Positions 10,394 through 17,011 of a stretch of 38,171 nt of DNA are shown in pieces. Source of the DNA: Elusimicrobiota bacterium. GTDB lineage: Bacteria > Elusimicrobiota > Elusimicrobia > UBA1565 > UBA9628. Below the pieces are notes generated by a model. The model was given only the letters and a program-made list of their open reading frames with translations, made no database searches and was not told the DNA's origin. A program made the translations under genes and the position numbers. The stretch lies in NCBI GenBank assembly GCA_023700845.1, contig JAMPYD010000003.1:1-38171 (forward strand). Reading direction: 5' to 3'. The first letter of the stretch is position 1. Each line of letters begins with the position of its first letter.

Positions 10394-10461
10394 CGCTCTA
10401 CAATCCGGGGATAGGCTGATTCGGACCGGAATTAAGCTGGTCAGCCTAATAGGCGTTAGCG
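10394..10461. other. Candidate degenerate attC-like site
   Basis: TAGGCTGA (10412-10419) / TCAGCCTA (10441-10448) arms, followed by GGCGTTAGCG; 5' outer arm CGCTCTAC only partly complementary. Confidence 0.35.
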
Positions 10462-10493
10462 TGCCACTAGGCATGACCACTGGCAAGACCTTA

Positions 10494-10512
10494 TATAGTG
10501 TGTTACACTATA
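10494..10512. promoter_or_regulatory. Inverted repeat TATAGTGT-GTT-ACACTATA overlapping -10 TATACT
   Basis: Perfect 8-bp arms; TATACT at 10509-10514; ATG of small ORF 6 nt after. Confidence 0.7.
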
Positions 10513-10520
10513 CTATCTGA

Positions 10521-10631
10521 ATGGCCAAGTTTAAATTCGTCGCCAGAAACGGGAAAGTCAGACCTATCAGCACCCGACCCGCTCACAAGAAGGAGAGAGA
10601 ACTCTATGAAGCCTACTTACGCGAAATCTGA
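10521..10631 (+). CDS. Small ORF (36 aa), unknown; possible partner of downstream CopG-type antitoxin
   Basis: MAKFKFVARNGKVRPISTRPAHKKERELYEAYLREI*; placed directly behind promoter/operator; overlaps next start. Confidence 0.4.
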   Translation: MAKFKFVARNGKVRPISTRPAHKKERELYEAYLREI

Positions 10632-10854
10632 AAAGGCATACGCAAGCACTTCCGTATTCGAAAGGAAGAAGATCCTTGCGTCCGCCAAACGGCTGAAGAA
10701 GAGCCGCAAACTGCCCACGAGCATCGCGCTCGAGGAAAGCACCATCACTGAGCTAAAGGCTCTTGCTGAGTGGCGAGGCGTGCCCTACCAGGTTCTTATG
10801 CGCATGTTCATTCTGGATGGCCTTCACAAGTCGCAGGCAGCAGTCGCACGCTAA
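10606..10854 (+). CDS. CopG/RHH-like antitoxin
   Basis: PTSIALEESTITELKALAEWRGVPYQVLMRMFILDGLHK; AGGAGAG Shine-Dalgarno before ATG 10606. Confidence 0.75.
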   Translation: MKPTYAKSEKAYASTSVFERKKILASAKRLKKSRKLPTSIALEESTITELKALAEWRGVPYQVLMRMFILDGLHKSQAAVAR

Positions 10855-10928
10855 CCATTGGCTAGACCAGCCGGCGGCCTCGTTTGGTTGGACTGTTGAA
10901 GCGCCGCTGGTCAGCCCCTGCGTTATGC
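10849..10928. other. Candidate attC-like recombination site
   Basis: CGCTAAC...GTTATGCG outer arms (one bulged T) and GACCAGCcGGCG...CGCCGCTGGTC inner arms with one extra base; antitoxin stop codon lies inside the 5' outer arm. Confidence 0.5.
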
Positions 10929-10958
10929 GCACATTAACATCGGAGGGCGCTAAAACGA

Positions 10959-11234
10959 ATGGCTAATCCGAAGCTTATCTTTGGATTTATTGCATACGGT
11001 GTGGGATCGCTTTTCCTCCTTGTCTCCATCCTTGCTGCCGGATACAGATGGAAAACGGGGTTTTACAGCTCCGGCGTGAACATCGTCCCAACAGTGGCGG
11101 CGCTGCTCGGCAGTCTAAACGGGGTTCCCTGGAAGGCCTTTTTTGTGTTTGCAGTTCTCGACATTGTGAGTTTCTTTATCGGATCGGGCGCAAAGCATTT
11201 ATCGATTGAGCAGAGGAATCCGAACGACGCATGA
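10959..11234 (+). CDS. Small membrane protein, unknown
   Basis: 91 aa, hydrophobic segments FIAYGVGSLFLLVSILAAGY and AFFVFAVLDIVSFFIGSG; lower GC than surroundings. Confidence 0.65.
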   Translation: MANPKLIFGFIAYGVGSLFLLVSILAAGYRWKTGFYSSGVNIVPTVAALLGSLNGVPWKAFFVFAVLDIVSFFIGSGAKHLSIEQRNPNDA

Positions 11235-11320
11235 GTGCCTCGGTCCGGTGAGGAATAGCCGCCGCCATTCATCCAGACGCGACGAGACCGCTTCCGGCGT
11301 GAGACGTCGAATGGAGTACT

Positions 11321-11593
11321 ATGGTCGCGGCTTCCAAGGTCATAGTGAAACGCAAAATCACCCGCGCCGCCGCCCATCGCCCGCCCTCGGATCTCCGCAA
11401 AGCGATCGCGTCCGACGCCGCCGCGAGGACCGTTTGGGCCGATATCACGCCGTTGGCGCGCAATGAGTGGATCTGCTGGGTCACATCCGCCAAGAAAGCC
11501 GAGACTCGGACGCACCGTATAGCCGTCGGCCTCGATAAGATGCGCAAAGGCATGCGCCGGCCGTGCTGCTGGCCGGGCTGCCCCCACAGGTGA
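11321..11593 (+). CDS. YdeI/OmpD-associated (OmdA-like) domain protein
   Basis: DLRKAIASDAAARTVWADITPLARNEWICWVTSAKKAETRTHRI...RRPCCWPGCPHR. Confidence 0.85.
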   Translation: MVAASKVIVKRKITRAAAHRPPSDLRKAIASDAAARTVWADITPLARNEWICWVTSAKKAETRTHRIAVGLDKMRKGMRRPCCWPGCPHR

Positions 11594-11627
11594 AGGTCCC
11601 CGACTCTCATCCCGACGGAGGAGCGCC

Positions 11628-12113
11628 ATGAGCAAGATCGCGAAGAACACCATCTGCCTCTGGTACGAACGCGACGCCGAGGAGGCGGCGAAGTTCTACG
11701 CCAAGACCTTCCCGGATTCATCGGTCGGCGCCGTGCATCGCGCGCCGGGAGATTTCCCCTCGGGCAAGCAGGGCGACGCGCTGACCGTCGAGTTCACCGT
11801 GCTGGGCATCCCCTGCCTCGGGCTCAACGGCGGGCCCGCGTTCCAGCCCAGCGAGGCGTTCTCGTTCCAGGTCGCGACCGAGGATCAGGCCGAGACCGAC
11901 CGCTATTGGAACGCGATCGTCGGCAACGGCGGCCAAGAGAGCGAATGCGGCTGGTGCAAGGACAAGTGGGGCATCTCCTGGCAGATCACGCCGGTCGCGC
12001 TGACCAAGGCGTATACCAGCCCCGATCGCGCCGTCGCCAAGCGGGCCTTCGACGCGATGATGACGATGAAGAAGATCGACGTCGCCAAGATCGAGGCCGC
12101 GGTCCGCGGCTAG
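11628..12113 (+). CDS. VOC family / PhnB-like (3-demethylubiquinone methyltransferase-like) protein
   Basis: ITICLWYERDAEEAAKFYAKTFPDSSVG-type start, GLNGGPAFQPSEAFSF, CGWCKDKWGISWQITP. Confidence 0.9.
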   Translation: MSKIAKNTICLWYERDAEEAAKFYAKTFPDSSVGAVHRAPGDFPSGKQGDALTVEFTVLGIPCLGLNGGPAFQPSEAFSFQVATEDQAETDRYWNAIVGNGGQESECGWCKDKWGISWQITPVALTKAYTSPDRAVAKRAFDAMMTMKKIDVAKIEAAVRG

Positions 12114-12147
12114 CGCCCGGCCGTTTTTAGGTAGACTGTCGGCCGCA

Positions 12148-12166
12148 ACTCGGTCCTGGACCGAGT
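12148..12166. repeat. Palindrome ACTCGGTCC-T-GGACCGAGT, copy 1
   Basis: Perfect 9-bp arms; 18-bp core repeated at 27336. Confidence 0.8.
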
Positions 12167-12177
12167 CCGGCTGACCC

Positions 12178-12951
12178 TTGAACTACCTGATCATCTGCGC
12201 CGTCGCTTTGGTCGCCTCGGGCCTGACCTTCTTCTCCGGGTTCGGCCTCGGGACCTTGCTCCTGCCCGCCTTCTCGCTGTTCTTCCCCGTCAGCGAGGCC
12301 GTGGCCTTGACCGCCGTCGTGCACGGGCTCAACAACCTCTTCAAGCTCTTCCTGGTCGGACGTCACGCGAACCGGAAGGTCCTCCTGACCTTCGGGCTTC
12401 CCGCCATCGCCGCGTCCTTCGCCGGCGCCGCCTTGCTCCTGTGGCTCTCGGCCATCCCCCCCGTCGCCAGCTACGAGGCCTTCGGCCGGCTCTGGCTCGT
12501 CATGCCCGTCAAGCTCGTCATCGGCTTCCTGCTGCTCGTGTTCGCCGCCATCGAGGTGGTCCCGAGCCTGTCGTCCCTGACATTCGGCCCGCGCTACATG
12601 GCCCTGGGCGGAGCGCTCAGCGGGTTCTTCGGGGGCCTCTCGGGCATGCAGGGAGCCCTGCGCTCGGCGTTCCTGGTGCGGGCCGGATTGGCGAAGGAGG
12701 AGTTCATCGCCACCGGGGTCGTCATCGCCTGCCTGATCGACGCCTCGCGCATCGGCGTCTACGCGCGCTCCGGAGCCTTCGCCGACGGCGGGCGCGACCA
12801 CGGCCTGCTGGCCGCCGCCGTCCTGTCCGCCTTCGCCGGAGCGTACCTGGGCAACCGCTATCTCAAGAAGCTCACGATGCAGGGCATCCAGAGGCTCGTG
12901 GCCGCGATGCTCGCGGCGCTGGCGGTTGGTTTGATGGCCGGAATCCTGTAA
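12178..12951 (+). CDS. Sulfite exporter TauE/SafE family permease
   Basis: FFSGFGLGTLLLPAF...FGPRYMALGGALSGFFGGLSGMQGALRSAFLV; TTG start. Confidence 0.88.
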   Translation: MNYLIICAVALVASGLTFFSGFGLGTLLLPAFSLFFPVSEAVALTAVVHGLNNLFKLFLVGRHANRKVLLTFGLPAIAASFAGAALLLWLSAIPPVASYEAFGRLWLVMPVKLVIGFLLLVFAAIEVVPSLSSLTFGPRYMALGGALSGFFGGLSGMQGALRSAFLVRAGLAKEEFIATGVVIACLIDASRIGVYARSGAFADGGRDHGLLAAAVLSAFAGAYLGNRYLKKLTMQGIQRLVAAMLAALAVGLMAGIL

Positions 12952-13084
12952 ATCCACGGAACAAATCGGGCCCCTCGATCGTATGTATAGTGATGAGGAA
13001 TCCCCGAACCCCGCCGCCCTCCCGCCCCTTTCGATGGGCCCCGCCCATTGAATTGTATAGACATTCGTATTACACTATATCGAG

Positions 13085-13345
13085 ATGACCGATCTGCGCT
13101 GGTCATCGTCGAAGAGCGAGGAGCTCAAGTCCGAGCGAGGCGTCTCCTTTGAAGAGATCATTCTCGCGAGGCTTGTCGGGGCGAAGGACCATCCGAGCCG
13201 CCCGAACCAGAGCATCCTTCTCTTCGAGCTCCAAGGGTACATATGGGTCGTGCCTTACGTTATCCGCGACGACGAAATATTCCTGAAGACGCTGTTTCCC
13301 AGCCGGAAATACACGAAGCTCTGGAAGCAGGGAGACCTCGAATGA
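13085..13345 (+). CDS. BrnT-like toxin
   Basis: LRWSSSKSEELKSERGVSFEEII...EIFLKTLFPSRKYTKLW; paired with CopG-like gene, ATGA overlap. Confidence 0.78.
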   Translation: MTDLRWSSSKSEELKSERGVSFEEIILARLVGAKDHPSRPNQSILLFELQGYIWVVPYVIRDDEIFLKTLFPSRKYTKLWKQGDLE

Positions 13346-13590
13346 AGAAGTCCGCATTGAGCCGTTCCGAGAAAACCATCGAGAACGCGCTGTTGCGCGG
13401 CGAGTACCGCCCCGCCAAGCCCGCCGACCTGTCCGCCATCGCGGAGGCCATCGCGCGGCGGAAGAAGAACGCCGTGCTCAATATCCGGGTCAACCGTGAG
13501 GACCTCGAAAGCATCAAGCGCAAGGCCAAGCACCTCGGCATCCCCTATCAGACCCTCATCTCCGAGCTGATCCATCACCACGCGATCTGA
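13342..13590 (+). CDS. CopG family antitoxin
   Basis: NAVLNIRVNREDLESIKRKAKHLGIPYQTLISELIHHH. Confidence 0.82.
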   Translation: MKKSALSRSEKTIENALLRGEYRPAKPADLSAIAEAIARRKKNAVLNIRVNREDLESIKRKAKHLGIPYQTLISELIHHHAI

Positions 13591-13598
13591 CGCCGGCC

Positions 13599-13627
13599 TT
13601 GCCCCCGGGCGCGTACAACGCTAGAAT
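13599..13627 (+). promoter_or_regulatory. Promoter TTGCCC-N17-TAGAAT
   Basis: -10 at 13622-13627, ATG 6 nt downstream at 13634. Confidence 0.55.
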
Positions 13628-13633
13628 CGCGTC

Positions 13634-14314
13634 ATGAAACGCTTCCTCCCCCTATATCTCCTCCTCGCCGCCGCCTGCAACCAGACCGCCGCCTCCGGCC
13701 CCGCCGCGGGCAAGGCCATGTTCAACCAGGCCGGCTGCGCGTCCTGCCATAAGGTCGGAGAGCTGGGCAGCGCCGTCGGCCCGGACCTGACCATGGTGGG
13801 CCTGCGCCACAGCCCCGAGTGGCTCGAGCTGTACATCAAGGATCCCCAGGCCTGGAAGAAGGATACCTTGATGCCCAACCGGCGCATGTCCGACGAGGCG
13901 CGCAAGGCCATCGTCGAGTACATGGCCATGCTCAAGGGCCAGGACTGGGGCAAGGGCGAGCGGCCCTGGGATAAGCCTTCACTATTAAAGGATCCGGTCG
14001 CGCGCGGCCGCGTGCTCTACAACCGCGCCGGGTGCGTGGGCTGCCACGGCGCCGACGCCGCGGGCGGCTATCCTAATAATAACGTGAAGGGCGGCCTGAT
14101 CCCCCCGCTGAACAAGGCCGTCGAGGGCTTCACCAAGGCGGAGCTGATCAAGAAGATCAAGTCGGGCGTGCCGGAGACCCAGAAGGAAGACCCGAAGGGG
14201 CCGGCGCCGATGATCCGCATGCCCGCGTGGGGCGAGGTCCTCGACGAGAGCGAGCTCGACGCCGTGGCGAGCTACCTGCTGAGCCTGAAGTCGGGCGAAA
14301 AAGCCGACTTTTAG
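13634..14314 (+). CDS. Diheme c-type cytochrome lipoprotein
   Basis: Lipobox LAAAC; CASCHK and CVGCHG heme motifs; paralog of the 21904 gene. Confidence 0.92.
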   Translation: MKRFLPLYLLLAAACNQTAASGPAAGKAMFNQAGCASCHKVGELGSAVGPDLTMVGLRHSPEWLELYIKDPQAWKKDTLMPNRRMSDEARKAIVEYMAMLKGQDWGKGERPWDKPSLLKDPVARGRVLYNRAGCVGCHGADAAGGYPNNNVKGGLIPPLNKAVEGFTKAELIKKIKSGVPETQKEDPKGPAPMIRMPAWGEVLDESELDAVASYLLSLKSGEKADF

Positions 14315-14364
14315 TCACGCGGCGGCTATGCCCAGGGACGGGGTCCGGTCGCTAGAATGCGGCC

Positions 14365-15183
14365 ATGCCGTGCGCCCTCGCCGCGGTCCTGCTGACCTTC
14401 GCCGCGAACGCCGCGGCGGCGCCGGTCGTCGACGTGTTCCCCCGCGCGGACCAGGTGTTCCAGGAGCTGAAGGCGGACCCCCGCGCGATCCGGCTCGGCG
14501 CGTCGTATTATCGTCTGGAAGGCCTGGACCGCTCCGACATCGCCCTCGGGCATAGCTGGGGCATGACGCGATGGCGTTCGAGCTCGGATGAATGGACCTG
14601 GCAGTGGAACATCGAGGCGATGGCCTACTCGAGGTTCACGCTCAGCGGGGAGCTGAACTCCTTCGAGACCGTGGACTTCTTCGGGAACCTGCCGCTCGCG
14701 GCGAGGCGCGGGAAGCTCTCGGCGCGCGCGATGCTCTTCCATGAGAGCTCCCACCTCGGCGACGATTACATACGACGGACGAACGATCAGGGCTTCCGCT
14801 ATTCCATCGACGGCCTGAGGCTGACCTTAGCCCATGATCTGACGGGCTGGGCGCGCGTCTACGGCGGCGGGACGTACCTGCTTCATTCGGTGCCGGACCC
14901 AGCGCGAAAGGCGGCGCAGGCGGGCGTGGAGCTGACGTCGGGGAAGCTGGGGTGGTCCAAGATGTATCCGCTGCGGCTTTTCGCGGCCCAGGACCTGCAG
15001 TATCGGGAAGCCACCGGCTACCGGACGAACTCCCGCACCGTGGTCGGAGCGATCATCGGCTTCGACAGCGTGCCGCGCTCGATGAGGATCTACGGCGGGC
15101 GGTATGACGGATACTCCGCCTTCGGCCAGCTTTACCGGAGGAAGGAGAGCTTCACCGATATCGGCATCAGCCTTCATTTTTAG
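14365..15183 (+). CDS. DUF1207 family protein
   Basis: FPRADQVFQELKADPRAIRLGASYYR...LFHESSHLGDDYIRR. Confidence 0.85.
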   Translation: MPCALAAVLLTFAANAAAAPVVDVFPRADQVFQELKADPRAIRLGASYYRLEGLDRSDIALGHSWGMTRWRSSSDEWTWQWNIEAMAYSRFTLSGELNSFETVDFFGNLPLAARRGKLSARAMLFHESSHLGDDYIRRTNDQGFRYSIDGLRLTLAHDLTGWARVYGGGTYLLHSVPDPARKAAQAGVELTSGKLGWSKMYPLRLFAAQDLQYREATGYRTNSRTVVGAIIGFDSVPRSMRIYGGRYDGYSAFGQLYRRKESFTDIGISLHF

Positions 15184-15995
15184 AAGTAGGCGTGGAGGCC
15201 GAGCCCGGCCTCCTCGACGATGTCGGCGAAGAACTGGCCGTTCGGGTCGCGCCCGCGGTAGTATTGAAGGAGGAGCTGGAGACGGCGCGTGCGCAGCTGG
15301 AGGTTCTCCATCTGCACGCCGGCGCGCAGCGAGACGCCGGTGGTCTGCCAGCCGTGCTGCTGCCATTTCTGAAGATCCGCCGCCGCGATCGGACGCAGTA
15401 GGCCGCGGAGGAACTTAGGTCCGGCCGCCTCGCCGCCGAGCTGGAAGAAGAGCGGCTTGATCTCCGGGGGGTGCTTGCGGATCATGGAGCCGGCGCCGCC
15501 GTAGGCGCGCAGGCCGCGGTCGAAGTCGTAGGAGAGCTTCGCGTCGACGGCCTCGTAGCTGAGGTTGACTCGCGCGATGTCCCGGTTGGCGATGACGAAC
15601 TCGTCGCCGAGGTGGGTGCTGACGTGGAAGAGGCGGTACATCCCCGTCCAGCGGCCGCGGCGCCAGGTGTAGGGGAAGCCGACGATGAAGTCGGTGTTGA
15701 TGAGCTCCTGGGACTCGGTCTGCACGTCCCAGATGGTGAACACCGCGGCCTGCAGGCCGAACTGCCAGCGGTCGCTGCCGCGGCTGCCGGCGAACGGGAA
15801 GGACTCCCCGAAGGTCGCCGCCCACAGCACGCGCGAGCCGGGACGGCGGAAATATTTCTGCATGGCCCCGGAGAACGCGGGCCAGCGCGGGTCGGCGGAG
15901 AGCGGCTCGAAGATGAGAGTGCGCGGGAAGGCCTCGGCCGCCTGGGCGGGAGCGCCGGCGCAAAGAAGGAGCAGAGGCAAAAGAATGCGGAGCAT
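15180..15995 (-). CDS. DUF1207 family protein (second paralog)
   Basis: FPRTLIFEPLSADPRWPAFSGAMQKYF...LFHVSTHLGDEFVIAN; signal peptide supports start at 15995. Confidence 0.85.
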   Translation of the reverse strand: MLRILLPLLLLCAGAPAQAAEAFPRTLIFEPLSADPRWPAFSGAMQKYFRRPGSRVLWAATFGESFPFAGSRGSDRWQFGLQAAVFTIWDVQTESQELINTDFIVGFPYTWRRGRWTGMYRLFHVSTHLGDEFVIANRDIARVNLSYEAVDAKLSYDFDRGLRAYGGAGSMIRKHPPEIKPLFFQLGGEAAGPKFLRGLLRPIAAADLQKWQQHGWQTTGVSLRAGVQMENLQLRTRRLQLLLQYYRGRDPNGQFFADIVEEAGLGLHAYF

Positions 15996-16153
15996 CGGCG
16001 CTAGGATAGCAACGCCCATATTGCCGCCGGACGTTATTTTCGTCACTTTTGGTTGAAATTGACGCGAATTGGACTTTTTGTTGCATGTCTTTGCGCCCTT
16101 CGCGTCCTCTTTGATAGAATCATGCCGCGCAGATTTTTCTCTGAGAGGATCGA

Positions 16154-17011
16154 ATGGGACAATACGGATGGTCGCTGCCGGTCGCCGCTTCCAGCTACGC
16201 CGGCAAGATCGACTTCGGCATCTGGCTGATCCACGCGGCGATGCTCGGCATCTTCGTGCTGTGGGGCGCCTTCTTCATCTATCTGCTCGTGAAGTTCCGC
16301 GCGCGCCCCGGCCACCGCGCCGAGCGCGAGGACCATGACGAGACGCCGGCGCATATCTCGGTGCCCGACTCGCTCTCCAAGTTCCCCTTCGCCCAGCTGC
16401 TGTACAAGAACAAGGGCGAGCTGAAGTCGCTGATCCCCGACATGGTCATCATGAGCTTCGAGGTCGCGCTGATCGTGTTCTACGCCATCCCCGTGTGGAG
16501 CAGCATCAAGATGGGCGTGCCCGACGTGAAGGACCCGGTGGTCATGGAGATCGTCTCCGAGCAGTTCGGCTGGAACATCCACTACGCCGGGCCCGACGGC
16601 AAGCTCGGCAAGCGCAAGATGCCGCTCGTGCACTTCAGCAACCCGATCGGCCTCGACCGCGAGGACCCGGCGTCGGCCGACGACGTGGTCATGGGCAACG
16701 AGCTGCGGCTGCCGGTGGACCGGACCGCGGTCATCGACCTGCTGTCCAAGGACGTCATCCACAGCTTCTTCATCCCCGAGTTCCGAATCAAGCAGGACGC
16801 GGTGCCGGGGCTCAGCATCCCGGTCTGGGTCACGCCGACCAAGGTCGGCAAATACGAGATCACCTGCGCCCAGCTGTGCGGCTTCGCCCACAGCCTGATG
16901 CGCGGCGACGTGTACGTGCAGACCCAGGAGGAGTTCGACGCCTGGTACCAGAGCCGTCTTTCGGCCAACCCCGCCGCGCCGGCGGCGTCCAACCCCGCGG
17001 AGGAGTTCTAG
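16154..17011 (+). CDS. coxB: Cytochrome c oxidase subunit II
   Basis: CuA motif CAQLCGFAHSLM, HSFFIPEFRIKQDAVPG. Confidence 0.96.
   Translation: MGQYGWSLPVAASSYAGKIDFGIWLIHAAMLGIFVLWGAFFIYLLVKFRARPGHRAEREDHDETPAHISVPDSLSKFPFAQLLYKNKGELKSLIPDMVIMSFEVALIVFYAIPVWSSIKMGVPDVKDPVVMEIVSEQFGWNIHYAGPDGKLGKRKMPLVHFSNPIGLDREDPASADDVVMGNELRLPVDRTAVIDLLSKDVIHSFFIPEFRIKQDAVPGLSIPVWVTPTKVGKYEITCAQLCGFAHSLMRGDVYVQTQEEFDAWYQSRLSANPAAPAASNPAEEF

Noticed and set aside
10300-10440. Possible transposon/REP remnant in AT-richer sequence (AAAAAGGAGTCAGGTTTTAGTGGC)
   Set aside because: No transposase ORF, no terminal inverted repeats or target duplications found by eye.
12127-12957. 276-aa minus-strand ORF opposite TauE/SafE gene
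   Set aside because: Low-complexity Gln/Glu/Gly/Asp-rich shadow frame.
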